Source of the DNA: a virus
Virus record (IMG/VR): IMGVR_UViG_3300017714_000037
Location: 1 to 39,921 of that record
DNA length: 39,921 nt
Reading direction: 5' to 3' (one strand)
The first letter of the stretch is position 1, and each line of letters starts with the position of its first letter. The notes under the pieces were generated by a model. That model was not told where the DNA came from. It saw only the letters and a program-made list of their open reading frames with translations, and did no database searches. Position numbers and translations under genes: made by a program. Below, one piece after another: positions 24,553-32,586 of this stretch.

Positions 24553-25113
24553 ATGAAAAAATATGATCAGTACATAGCCGCAGATAGAATAGACGCTCAT
24601 TTGCATGATAATGATATACACTATCTGACTGGAGAAATTGCTAATGAAAACGTTACTGAAACTATTAAATGGATAATGTCAGCCAATTTAAATAGAAAAC
24701 CTAAAAAAACATTAAAACTATACATTAATTCCATTGGTGGAGATCTGTATGAATCATTTGCATTAATTGATGTAATGAAAAACAGTTACCATCATATTTC
24801 AACTATTGGTATAGGTGCTGTTATGAGTGCAGGACTATTGGTATTTGCTAGTGGTAAACAGGGCGAAAGATATATTGGTAAGAACACAGGCATAATGAAT
24901 CATCAACATTCAGACGCAATGGAATCTAAGATGCATGACATGAGATCACAAATGAAAGAAAACAACAACTGCGAAATGCGTTGTTTGAACATACTGCGTG
25001 AAGCAACTGGATACAGTTTAGCAGATGTTCGTAAAAAATTAAACACACCAAGTGATCAATACTTTACAGCCAAACAGATGATTGACCATAAACTGGCCGA
25101 TCATATATTATAA
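24553..25113 (+). CDS. clpP: ClpP-type serine protease
   Basis: A 186-residue ClpP/crotonase-fold protease. The catalytic triad is visible: Ser92 in GAVMSAGLL, His117 in IMNHQHS (cellular ClpP has MIHQP), and Asp168 in NTPSDQYFTA. The strand LKLYINSIGGDLYESFALID matches the ClpP core, including the GGD turn. Length is close to cellular ClpP (about 195) without the usual N-terminal pore loop. T4-like phages normally use gp21 as prohead protease, so this is probably not that enzyme. It may act on phage or host proteins, alone or with a host Clp ATPase. It stands between the small basic protein and the accessory operon, with its own late-type promoter motif. The protease identity is firm; the biological role is open. 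Confidence 0.88.
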   Translation: MKKYDQYIAADRIDAHLHDNDIHYLTGEIANENVTETIKWIMSANLNRKPKKTLKLYINSIGGDLYESFALIDVMKNSYHHISTIGIGAVMSAGLLVFASGKQGERYIGKNTGIMNHQHSDAMESKMHDMRSQMKENNNCEMRCLNILREATGYSLADVRKKLNTPSDQYFTAKQMIDHKLADHIL

Positions 25114-25118
25114 AACAT

Positions 25119-25147
25119 TTGATTTTCAAAAGAAATGGTAGTATAAT
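25119..25147 (+). promoter_or_regulatory. Sigma-70-type promoter, leaderless arrangement
   Basis: TTGATT (25119-25124), a 17-bp spacer, then a perfect TATAAT (25142-25147). The -10 box ends six bases before the ATG at 25154, so the predicted start site is the A of the start codon. No ribosome-binding site exists in the intervening AAGCAT. This would drive the accessory operon with host RNA polymerase, producing a leaderless first cistron. Confidence 0.65.
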
Positions 25148-25153
25148 AAGCAT

Positions 25154-25834
25154 ATGATTAATGTCATTACATCTGGCTGTAGTTTCACTTACAATTCTGA
25201 AATGACCTGGGTTGGCCAATTAGAAGAATTATGGAACGTGCATAATGTTGCTTCGTGTGCCTCTGGCAACGATTTAATTTCTAGATTTGCTATTAACAAA
25301 TTACAAGAACTAAAAGGACAAAATAATCTGTTAGTATGCCAATGGAGTGGAATACATAGACGTGCATTTTTGTCAGATCATAATTTTGGATTTGACAATG
25401 ATTCTGATTACTGTTTAAAAGATACAAACGGATGGTGGATAAAAAATGGTGGTAACAATGTAGACAGCAAAGTTTCAGACAATGACGCCGTTGAAAAACA
25501 TTTGTTTGAACCTTATAGAAAAATCTACAATGAACAACAAGGTTCTATCGAAAGTCTAGAACACATAGCAAGAACACAGTGGTATTGTAAATTACATAGA
25601 ATACCAATGTTAAACTTTTGGTGGAAAGATGAATTATCAAATATAGATATAGATGCTACATTGGTTGATTGGGATTTGTTTTGGTTTCATAAACAAACAG
25701 GTGGAATGGCCGAATGGTGTATAGATGAAATGTGGGATCCGGGATTTGCTGACGGCAATCACCCTACAAAAGAACATCACGATAAATTTGCAACAGATGT
25801 TATTATACCTAGGATCGAAAAATTAATACAATGA
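25154..25834 (+). CDS. SGNH hydrolase-like protein, copy 1
   Basis: A 226-residue SGNH/GDSL-like protein. The N-terminal nucleophile motif is ITSGCSFT (Ser at about residue 10), followed by a block-II-like ASGND, a block-III-like QWSGIHRR, and a C-terminal GNHPT whose His, with Asp three residues before (DGNH), matches the family DxxH. SGNH enzymes usually cleave or transfer acyl groups on glycans or lipids. The protein also has a WYCK..WWKDEL segment and a WFHKQTGGMAEW segment shared with two other genes here (28090 and 28866). It is the first gene of the operon, its stop overlaps the next ATG (ATGA), and it starts right behind a sigma-70-type promoter. Substrate unknown; surface glycan deacylation is a reasonable guess. 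Confidence 0.72.
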   Translation: MINVITSGCSFTYNSEMTWVGQLEELWNVHNVASCASGNDLISRFAINKLQELKGQNNLLVCQWSGIHRRAFLSDHNFGFDNDSDYCLKDTNGWWIKNGGNNVDSKVSDNDAVEKHLFEPYRKIYNEQQGSIESLEHIARTQWYCKLHRIPMLNFWWKDELSNIDIDATLVDWDLFWFHKQTGGMAEWCIDEMWDPGFADGNHPTKEHHDKFATDVIIPRIEKLIQ

Positions 25835-26973
25835 CTCCATTAATAATTAAACAATATATCAAAGAAGAAACAATAAGTCAATTTGTTGACGGTGATTATT
25901 ATGAACTTGCTTTTTATGGCAGTGATATGTATGAACCATTTATTGATGCAGACTGTTGGTGGGAACCTGGTGTACTTAATAATTTAATTTACAATAATAA
26001 AAAACTTGCTATATGTTATATGCGAGAACCTGCGTTCGAACATGATATCCATGTTGAGAAACAGATACTACTAGGACACGATTTAGTAAGTAAACATAAT
26101 ATAGATCCAAAAAATATTATTTACTTTTATTCAACAGACTTAGGAAAACAAACACATAAAGTGGTTGCAGAAAAACATAATTTAGAACCTAAGCCTTTTA
26201 CTATTATAACATTTCCATATTATGAAGTTGATGCTTACAAAAAAATAATTGAGCAAAAAATATGTGATCATGTTACTCCAGCAGAAACTAAAACTAAAAA
26301 TGCTGTACGAACATTTTTATCATTAAATGGGAAACCAAATAAGTTTATGCGTTTAAAACAAGTTGCACTATACTGGCAACGTAGATTAATGAATAATGGA
26401 TTGGTTACGTTAACAAGAACAGAAGAAGACAAGCAACACTTTCCAGAACTTAAAGATTATTATCCATATGTATCAAGTATAATATCTGAAAAAGAATTTG
26501 GTAAACTTTGTAAGCACTGGCCTCATTCATTAGATGAGCATAACTTAGAACAAGGATTATATGGTAAACATTTTAGTGGATATCCATTTGATAAAAAACT
26601 ATTCCAAGATACGTATATAAGTGTTATATCAGAAACACATAGTGGTGCACATGATTGCAATCCACAATTCTTTCCAACAGAAAAAACATACAAAGCAATT
26701 ATTAATTGTCATCCTTTTATAATGTTGTCAACACAGCATTACTTGAAAGAATTACAAGCACAAGGATACAAAACATTTGCACCATATGTAGATGAATCGT
26801 ATGACCTAGAGCCAGAAGCATACAAAAGAATGAACTTGGCAATTGACCAAATAGAAAAACTTTCTAAAGAAGGTGTACCAGTTGACATGTTACAAACTGC
26901 TGTATACAACTACGCACATCTACAAAGTCGTGTACTGACACATTTAGAGTTAGTAAAAGGATTGATGCAATGA
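25831..26973 (+). CDS. Glycosyltransferase-like protein with TEKTYKAI motif, copy 1
   Basis: A 380-residue protein of a family present four times in this window. Shared landmarks are a central FLSLNGKPNKFMRLK (about residue 160) and a C-terminal FFPTEKTYKAIINCHPF (about residue 281), followed by GYKTFAPYVDESYD. The last block resembles the nucleotide-sugar end of GT-B enzymes such as fucosyltransferases (YITEK-type motif) and exostosin-like proteins, so sugar transfer is the best guess, though the similarity is limited to motif level. It overlaps the upstream SGNH gene by ATGA and the downstream 47-aa gene the same way, so translation is coupled. No membrane segment. Likely a cytosolic transferase in a surface modification pathway. 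Confidence 0.6.
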   Translation: MTPLIIKQYIKEETISQFVDGDYYELAFYGSDMYEPFIDADCWWEPGVLNNLIYNNKKLAICYMREPAFEHDIHVEKQILLGHDLVSKHNIDPKNIIYFYSTDLGKQTHKVVAEKHNLEPKPFTIITFPYYEVDAYKKIIEQKICDHVTPAETKTKNAVRTFLSLNGKPNKFMRLKQVALYWQRRLMNNGLVTLTRTEEDKQHFPELKDYYPYVSSIISEKEFGKLCKHWPHSLDEHNLEQGLYGKHFSGYPFDKKLFQDTYISVISETHSGAHDCNPQFFPTEKTYKAIINCHPFIMLSTQHYLKELQAQGYKTFAPYVDESYDLEPEAYKRMNLAIDQIEKLSKEGVPVDMLQTAVYNYAHLQSRVLTHLELVKGLMQ

Positions 26974-27113
26974 AGACATATTACTTTTGGGTAACATTGC
27001 AAAACAAAGCACCTATGAAAGTTGCAGAAGATGGACGAACAGCCAGCGAAGCAAAACAAATAGTTGAAGCGAGATTTCCAAATGCTAAAATTATTTTTGC
27101 GGAGGGATTTTAG
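26970..27113 (+). CDS. Small conserved protein, 47 aa
   Basis: A 47-residue frame, MKTYYFWVTLQNKAPMKVAE then DGRTASEAKQIVEARFPNAK. It starts in the ATGA overlap with the stop of the preceding gene and ends directly before the ATG of the next gene (TAGATG), so it is tightly embedded in the operon and very probably translated. The pattern of a strand, a charged turn with ADG/EDG, a helix with EAKQIVEARFP and a final strand looks like a small alpha/beta fold that recurs in short phage proteins. Function unknown. It contains no cysteine, so it is not an obvious substrate for the radical SAM enzymes. Confidence 0.7.
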   Translation: MKTYYFWVTLQNKAPMKVAEDGRTASEAKQIVEARFPNAKIIFAEGF

Positions 27114-28121
27114 ATGACAATGTTATACAACAGTTATCCTTATTGGAGATACACACCAAGTAAAAACGGAGAACGTGAAGGGTTGTTTGTAGGAGATCCT
27201 TTGCCATTAATGATTACTCACGGTCCTCAATATCATACTTGCAAAGAAAATAACAAGCCATGTGCATTTGTTATTGAAGAACTTACTGAGTCAGACTTAC
27301 CCGGACCTTCGCTAGAAGATGACTTACCTGTTTTTGAAATGCTACACAAACGTTTACAAGATAATAACATAGATCAAAATGACGTACACATCATTATGCC
27401 GAGCATAAATTTTAATGAACAATATGATAGATGGTGTAAAGATAGCAATCAAAAATATATTATAAAAAATAGATACACATATCCTTTTTATTTTTTAACA
27501 GTACAACGCAGATATGATTATGTACAAGAATTTAATTATAAACGTAATAAACATTTAATGAGTTTGAATGGTGCTGTAAAACCTATGCGTATAAAGTTTG
27601 TAAACTTTTGTAAAGAAAACAGACTAATGGACAACTATATTAGTTTAGTTAATGTATACAATACAACTAACGAGCAAGTTGAATCTGTAAAATTAGATAT
27701 CGAGGCAAACGACTTAACTAAAGATGATAAAATAGTTCCGATAAAATTAATGGCTGACAGTTGGTTAAATGTTATAAACGAAACACACGAAGATGATACT
27801 ATATTTTTTACAGAAAAAAGTTGGAAGCCTATTTTAAACTTACAATTGTTTTTATACTATGGCACAGGTAATCCACAAGCATATTACAAACAATTACAGT
27901 CATACGGATTTAAATTGTACGATGAAATTATTGATTATAATAATAACACCAAAGACGAAATACTAAAATTTTGCAACACACCATTAGAGCAGATTGCTGT
28001 TGATATAGAAAAAGTTAAAGACAAAATGCTTTACAATCAACAGTTAGCACTTGACACTGATTGGCAAACCAAGTATCATAAGGTTATATATGAACAGATA
28101 TCTAATAACATCGGGATGTAG
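27114..28121 (+). CDS. Glycosyltransferase-like protein with TEKSWKPI motif, copy 2
   Basis: A 335-residue member of the same family as the gene at 25831. It has LMSLNGAVKPMRIKF near residue 147 and FFTEKSWKPILNLQLF near residue 231, followed by SYGFKLYDEIIDYN. Compared with copy 1 the DESYD ending is replaced by EIIDYNN. It begins one base after the 47-aa gene ends, with GGAGGG about 10 bases upstream as ribosome-binding site, and its last 32 bp overlap the next SGNH gene in another frame. Best guess is a GT-B-like sugar transferase; the residues that would bind the nucleotide sugar cannot be assigned with certainty. Confidence 0.58.
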   Translation: MTMLYNSYPYWRYTPSKNGEREGLFVGDPLPLMITHGPQYHTCKENNKPCAFVIEELTESDLPGPSLEDDLPVFEMLHKRLQDNNIDQNDVHIIMPSINFNEQYDRWCKDSNQKYIIKNRYTYPFYFLTVQRRYDYVQEFNYKRNKHLMSLNGAVKPMRIKFVNFCKENRLMDNYISLVNVYNTTNEQVESVKLDIEANDLTKDDKIVPIKLMADSWLNVINETHEDDTIFFTEKSWKPILNLQLFLYYGTGNPQAYYKQLQSYGFKLYDEIIDYNNNTKDEILKFCNTPLEQIAVDIEKVKDKMLYNQQLALDTDWQTKYHKVIYEQISNNIGM

Positions 28122-28869
28122 TTTTACAGCTCATGCTGTTGAACCAAACATTGCTTGGCCAAATCATATTAAAGATTGGCAAGTAATTAACTGTGCAGAA
28201 ATGGCCAGTGGTAATGGTTTGATTAGCAGAAACTTAATTGCTACTGTTCCTCATTATGTTGACAATAATCCAACTGTAGCAGTGATGTGGTCAAACCCAA
28301 ATCGCTTTGAATTGTTTTACAATCAACAATCAAACAACTATGATAGAATTTACAAAGACATGAAAGGTAATGGTGGATTCCAAAATCAACCATACACAGG
28401 TAAATGGCAAACGCACGAAACTTCTAACTGGGTAAAAAGTGGAGGAGGATTTGGTCATTGGGAGTTTGACAGCAAAGAATTAAATCAAGATATGAAGTTA
28501 TACATCACTAACTTTCACAACGAAGAATTACAATTTATACAAACACTAGAACATATATTAAAAATACAATGGTATTGCAAAGCACATAATTTAAAATTAA
28601 TCAATATGTGTTGGCAAGATATATTTACTGGACAAAATAATCCAGACGGAAATAATTCAAACAAACACGGTGACTTAATTGTTAACAGTTTTGAAAATGC
28701 TGTACACTTATGGGAACAGGTCGATTGGTCAACTTGGTGGTTCCACAACAACTACGGTGGTCTAAAAGAATGGTGTACAGATAATGGTTATGAACAATTT
28801 CCTGGAAGTCATCCTACAACAGAAGCACAAAAACATTTTGCAGAATCAGTAGTAAAGGAATTGCTATGA
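28090..28869 (+). CDS. SGNH hydrolase-like protein, copy 2
   Basis: A 259-residue protein (MNRYLITSGCSFTAHA), from an ATG at 28090 preceded by AAGG eight bases before. An in-frame ATG at 28051 would add 13 unrelated residues and overlap the previous gene further, so I prefer 28090. It shares GCSFT, NGLISRN, NPNRFE, a WYCKAHNLKLINMCW segment, a WWFHNNYGGLKEWC segment and a final SHPTTEA with copies 1 and 3. The DxxH aspartate is not conserved (PGSH), so if catalytic it would rely on a Ser-His dyad, or it may be a binding protein. Its stop overlaps the next ATG by ATGA. Confidence 0.68.
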   Translation: MNRYLITSGCSFTAHAVEPNIAWPNHIKDWQVINCAEMASGNGLISRNLIATVPHYVDNNPTVAVMWSNPNRFELFYNQQSNNYDRIYKDMKGNGGFQNQPYTGKWQTHETSNWVKSGGGFGHWEFDSKELNQDMKLYITNFHNEELQFIQTLEHILKIQWYCKAHNLKLINMCWQDIFTGQNNPDGNNSNKHGDLIVNSFENAVHLWEQVDWSTWWFHNNYGGLKEWCTDNGYEQFPGSHPTTEAQKHFAESVVKELL

Positions 28870-29630
28870 AAATATTAACTACAGGATGTTCATTTACTCA
28901 TGCACCAGATAGTTGGGCAAACTATTTAGAAAAAGATTACGACTTAATTAATGTCGCACAAGGCGGAGCAGGAAACGAAATGAATATTAGAAATGCAATG
29001 ATAGAACTTTACAAAAACAGTTACACTCATTGCATTGTACAAATATCTGGTATTAACAGATTTGAATTAGTAATAGACGAACACATAGATAGTCAAAATG
29101 TTTTCTTGGTTCCAAACGAACAATATACTTGGATAAAAAGTACAGGTGATCAAGAGTGGTGGCATTCTTGGGCTAAAGAAAATATAACAGAAGAACAAAC
29201 AAAGTTAGTGACTAATGCATTAAATAACTATATGAAGCATTGCTATTCAGAGCATCATCAAATTTTAAAAACATTAATGTCGATAGTTCACTGCCAAACG
29301 TTATGTAAACAAAAACAAATTAAACAATTATATTTTTGTTGGAAGAAAGAATTATGGCAATATGTTGATGTAATTAAAAAATCAAAAGAACTTACTGCTT
29401 GGTGGAATCAAATTGATTGGACATTATTTTGGTTTCACGGACCATACGAAGGTTTAAGTGAATGGGGTATTGCTAACGAATTCGCAGGCAATCTTTTGGA
29501 AGACGTAACTAATAAACCTCCCAAAGGATGGTTGATGATTGATAATAGAAAAACTATGATTGGTCATCCGTCAACAGAATGTCATAAAGCATTCGCAGAA
29601 AAAATTATAAGACCATGGATACAAAAATGA
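28866..29630 (+). CDS. SGNH hydrolase-like protein, copy 3
   Basis: A 254-residue paralogue of copies 1 and 2: MKILTTGCSFTHAPDSW, NVAQGGAGNEMNIR, QISGINRFE (a GxN as in SGNH block III), CQTLCKQKQIKQLYFCWKKEL, WFHGPYEGLSEWG, and a C-terminal IGHPSTECH. Here too the acidic residue of DxxH is missing (MIGH). The tandem position of copies 2 and 3, joined by an ATGA overlap, argues for duplication in place followed by divergence. Its 3' end overlaps the next gene. The family is seen in the sequence; the enzymatic activity and substrate are inferred. Confidence 0.68.
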   Translation: MKILTTGCSFTHAPDSWANYLEKDYDLINVAQGGAGNEMNIRNAMIELYKNSYTHCIVQISGINRFELVIDEHIDSQNVFLVPNEQYTWIKSTGDQEWWHSWAKENITEEQTKLVTNALNNYMKHCYSEHHQILKTLMSIVHCQTLCKQKQIKQLYFCWKKELWQYVDVIKKSKELTAWWNQIDWTLFWFHGPYEGLSEWGIANEFAGNLLEDVTNKPPKGWLMIDNRKTMIGHPSTECHKAFAEKIIRPWIQK

Positions 29631-30955
29631 TTAATTTATTATATCAAACTTGGATTAACCACGTACCTATTTCAAACAGTGTACCACCACATAAAAGAAA
29701 AATGAGTGGCGACGGATACGGTAATGTTAAGTGCAATTATTTAGAAAAAATGTTAGAAGTAGTTGGAATCGAATGGAAGTCGTTGACTGTTGAAAATTTA
29801 GATCCGAACGAAATTACGTATTATCATATACAACCAGAATGGATAGACTTGGCTTTCTTTTATGAAAATGTCTTCCATCACATCGATGATGATGTATTAA
29901 ACTTACTACGTGATCCGAACAACAAAGTAAGATTACTAATTTGGTTCCCATCTGAAGGCTTCCATTTATCAATGCCAAGATTTTTGGATGACATAACTTG
30001 GAGTATTAATGATAAAGGTATACCTTTTGAAAAAGTTAGAATGGTATATGGTGATCTTAAAATTGAAAAAAATTACGAAAGATATATGTTTGAAAAAAGA
30101 TTAAGTGATGATCAAAAAATTACTATGTATCCGTTTAATGTTTTTGAAACAAATTATAGACACGAGTGTGATGTAAGATACTTTATGAGTCATAAACGTA
30201 AAGGTGTTGAAGCTGAAAAAGAATTAATTGATCCTAAAGAGCTTGATCGTAATCATATACGTTCACATAAGTTTTTATGTAAAAATGCAAATCCAAGAGA
30301 ACACAGAATTTATATCATGAGTGAACTATATCGACAAGGATATCAAGATCAAATGATTCATAGTTTTTTAAATAGATACTTTACTCCAGACAGCATTGGC
30401 AATTTAAAAAGTTATGTTCCTGAATCAAAACATCATTATTTAGAAACTATTGACGAATATAGCAAGACTTGGCTTAAAGAAAAAACTCCTATAATACTTG
30501 ATCATAATTCTGATACTATAGGAGAAGACATGAATCAACGTATACTAGTTAAAGAACATTTTACAGAAACTTATTTTAGTTTAGTAACTGAAACTGTATT
30601 TGAATCAAACCCTGCTTCGCCATTATTTGTTACTGAAAAAACTTACATGCCTTTTGTAAATTATCATCCATTTATTATAACCAGTGGTCCGGGGTGTTTA
30701 ACATATCTACAAGAGCAAGGTTATCAAACATTTCCTGAACTGTTTGATGAATCCTACGACGGAGTAACTGATCGATCTAAAAGATTGAGTATGATTATGT
30801 CTCAAGTTGAAAAATGGTGTGACAAAGATATAAAAGAATTACACAAAGCATATTGGAGTGTGTGGGATAAATTAGAACACAACCACAATCATTTTTTTGC
30901 AAAGAGACATCTATCAACGTGGATGGATTTGTTGAAAAAACTGAATGATAAGTAG
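29627..30955 (+). CDS. Glycosyltransferase-like protein with TEKTYMPF motif, copy 3
   Basis: A 442-residue member of the FxTEK family, the longest in the set. It has SHKFLCKNANPREHRIYIM near residue 214 (the LNGxxKPHR position) and FVTEKTYMPFVNYHPF near residue 333, followed by GYQTFPELFDESYDGV, very like copy 1. The start chosen gives an ATGA overlap with the preceding stop, as at three other junctions in this operon, and has GGA seven bases upstream. An in-frame ATG at 29615 would add four residues. The N-terminal half has no motif I recognise. Probably a cytosolic sugar transferase; what it modifies is not known. Confidence 0.58.
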   Translation: MINLLYQTWINHVPISNSVPPHKRKMSGDGYGNVKCNYLEKMLEVVGIEWKSLTVENLDPNEITYYHIQPEWIDLAFFYENVFHHIDDDVLNLLRDPNNKVRLLIWFPSEGFHLSMPRFLDDITWSINDKGIPFEKVRMVYGDLKIEKNYERYMFEKRLSDDQKITMYPFNVFETNYRHECDVRYFMSHKRKGVEAEKELIDPKELDRNHIRSHKFLCKNANPREHRIYIMSELYRQGYQDQMIHSFLNRYFTPDSIGNLKSYVPESKHHYLETIDEYSKTWLKEKTPIILDHNSDTIGEDMNQRILVKEHFTETYFSLVTETVFESNPASPLFVTEKTYMPFVNYHPFIITSGPGCLTYLQEQGYQTFPELFDESYDGVTDRSKRLSMIMSQVEKWCDKDIKELHKAYWSVWDKLEHNHNHFFAKRHLSTWMDLLKKLNDK

Positions 30956-30962
30956 TATTATA

Positions 30963-31583
30963 ATGATTAATAACATTCAACCAGAAGTAACTAGAGTTCA
31001 AGGTAAGATGCTTATTTCAATGCCACATCTTGCTGATCCTAGATTTTATCATAGTACATTAGCAATGTATAAGCATGACGACGAGGGAGCGGGTGGTATT
31101 ATTTTCAATAAGCCGGCAAAGACTTTATTAATGAATGACTTATATAGCGATATGGGTATTGCTCTTTTACCGGATATGGGAGAACAACCTGTTTATTACG
31201 GTGGTCCAGTAAACACACATCAAGTATTTGTTTTACATAGTAAAGATTATACTGATAGAGATACTGTTCCTGTAACTTCCGATCTTTTTTTAACTACTAA
31301 TAAACACATCCTTACTGCTATTGCAAATAAAGTTGGTCCTAGTACATATAAAATTTGTTTAGGTTGTGCTGTTTGGGGACCTAAACAACTTGAAAGCGAA
31401 CTATCAGGTGCATGGCAACACAATGATTTAAGTAGTTGGTTATACGGTAATATAAATGCTAGTGATGTGTTTACATCAAACAATATGTGGCCGGTATCAG
31501 TTGAGCGATATAGCAAGGGAATTGCTAACAATATTTTAGATTTTATGGAAAAGAAACATGCCCCAACAGATAGAACACAATAA
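30963..31583 (+). CDS. yqgE: YqgE/AlgH family protein (UPF0301, DUF179)
   Basis: A 206-residue protein that matches the YqgE/AlgH family along its length: GKMLISMPHLADPRFYHSTL, GAGGIIFNKPAKTL, PVYYGGPVNTHQVFVLH, FLTTNKHILTAI, and CLGCAVWGPKQLESELSGAW. Each corresponds to a conserved block in bacterial YqgE (LIAMP, GIIVNKP, GGPV, GYASWxxGQLExEL). The molecular function of YqgE is not settled; AlgH has been linked to alginate regulation in Pseudomonas. I chose the ATG at 30963, which gives a usual N-terminus; an ATG at 30945 would add six residues. It lies between two FxTEK genes, a curious place for a housekeeping family, and implies recruitment from a host. Confidence 0.85.
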   Translation: MINNIQPEVTRVQGKMLISMPHLADPRFYHSTLAMYKHDDEGAGGIIFNKPAKTLLMNDLYSDMGIALLPDMGEQPVYYGGPVNTHQVFVLHSKDYTDRDTVPVTSDLFLTTNKHILTAIANKVGPSTYKICLGCAVWGPKQLESELSGAWQHNDLSSWLYGNINASDVFTSNNMWPVSVERYSKGIANNILDFMEKKHAPTDRTQ

Positions 31584-32586
31584 CAACACATATCTATTTT
31601 ATGATTTTGACTGCGGTAGAGATCGCGGCATGGCAGACTTACGAAATACTATGCCAGAACATCTTAAGAAAAAACAAAAACCATATATTGTGATATCAAA
31701 TGCATTCGAAGGCGAGATACATTTTAAACAACCTGATACATTTTTAGAACAGTTACACACTCTCCTTAAAGAGTATCCTAGTGATAAAGTTGTATTAGTA
31801 ATGTGTGATGCCAATTTAGATGCAAACTATAAACGTTGGTGTAAAAATTATAAAGAGAAAATAGTGATAGGTCATAGAATATATTTTCCATATACATTAT
31901 TACAACGAACAATTAATCATTTTAATAGTATCACAAACAAGAAAAAACATTTAGCAAACAAATACAAGCATTATATTTGTATGAATGGTGCGGCAAAGCC
32001 ACATAGATTTAGAATGGTTGAAAAGTTATTTTCAAATGGTTGGAATGAGCAAGGACACATAACATATCTAAATAGGTATGGTGCAAACACAAAACACATG
32101 GCTAACGAAAACTTCCAAGGACAGGAATTACTATTAGACTTTAATGCTAAAACAATCGACGAGCAAAGTAATCAAGAAATACTACCAGTACAATATAAAC
32201 AAGCAGTATTTGATATTGTCAACGAAAGCATTGTAAGTGATACTAGTGTGTTCATAACTGAAAAGATATGGAAGCCTATATTACATAAAACTCCGTTTGT
32301 TGTTTTGGGATCAAAAGGAACTTGCAAACACTTAGAAAAGTTTTTTGGTTTAAAAATGTTTCCTAGTATGATTAACTATAGTTTTGATTATGTTGATTAT
32401 CCTCAACGTTTTAATAGATTGGTTAACGATAATTTAAGACGTATAATGGATACTCCATTGGATGATATTAATGCATGGTTGAATAATGCAAAGACACAAA
32501 GTATTTTGTCACACAACCAAACTAAATTAATTAATACAAAAATACCAAGTCTAGTAGATCATATAGATGAAAGCATACATGGATAA
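31558..32586 (+). CDS. Glycosyltransferase-like protein with TEKIWKPI motif, copy 4
   Basis: A 342-residue member of the FxTEK family with the clearest motifs: HYICMNGAAKPHRFRMVEKL near residue 139 and FITEKIWKPILHKTPFVVLG near residue 231, followed by FFGLKMFPSMINYSFD. The FITEKIW..I..TPFVVLG block is the most similar to the fucosyltransferase-type C-terminal motif. The first 26 bp overlap the end of the YqgE gene in another frame, and GGAAAAGAA precedes the ATG. Its last codons overlap the start of the first radical SAM gene by 8 bp. Role as for the other copies. Confidence 0.62.
   Translation: MPQQIEHNNNTYLFYDFDCGRDRGMADLRNTMPEHLKKKQKPYIVISNAFEGEIHFKQPDTFLEQLHTLLKEYPSDKVVLVMCDANLDANYKRWCKNYKEKIVIGHRIYFPYTLLQRTINHFNSITNKKKHLANKYKHYICMNGAAKPHRFRMVEKLFSNGWNEQGHITYLNRYGANTKHMANENFQGQELLLDFNAKTIDEQSNQEILPVQYKQAVFDIVNESIVSDTSVFITEKIWKPILHKTPFVVLGSKGTCKHLEKFFGLKMFPSMINYSFDYVDYPQRFNRLVNDNLRRIMDTPLDDINAWLNNAKTQSILSHNQTKLINTKIPSLVDHIDESIHG

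Noticed and set aside
24220-24621. 133-residue hydrophobic frame on the minus strand
   Set aside because: Antisense to the 81-aa gene and the start of the ClpP-like gene; the hydrophobicity arises from reading Lys-rich DNA backwards.
30932-30961. TTGAAA-N18-TATTAT promoter before the YqgE gene
   Set aside because: Weak boxes inside an overlapping operon, and the start site would fall after the chosen ATG.
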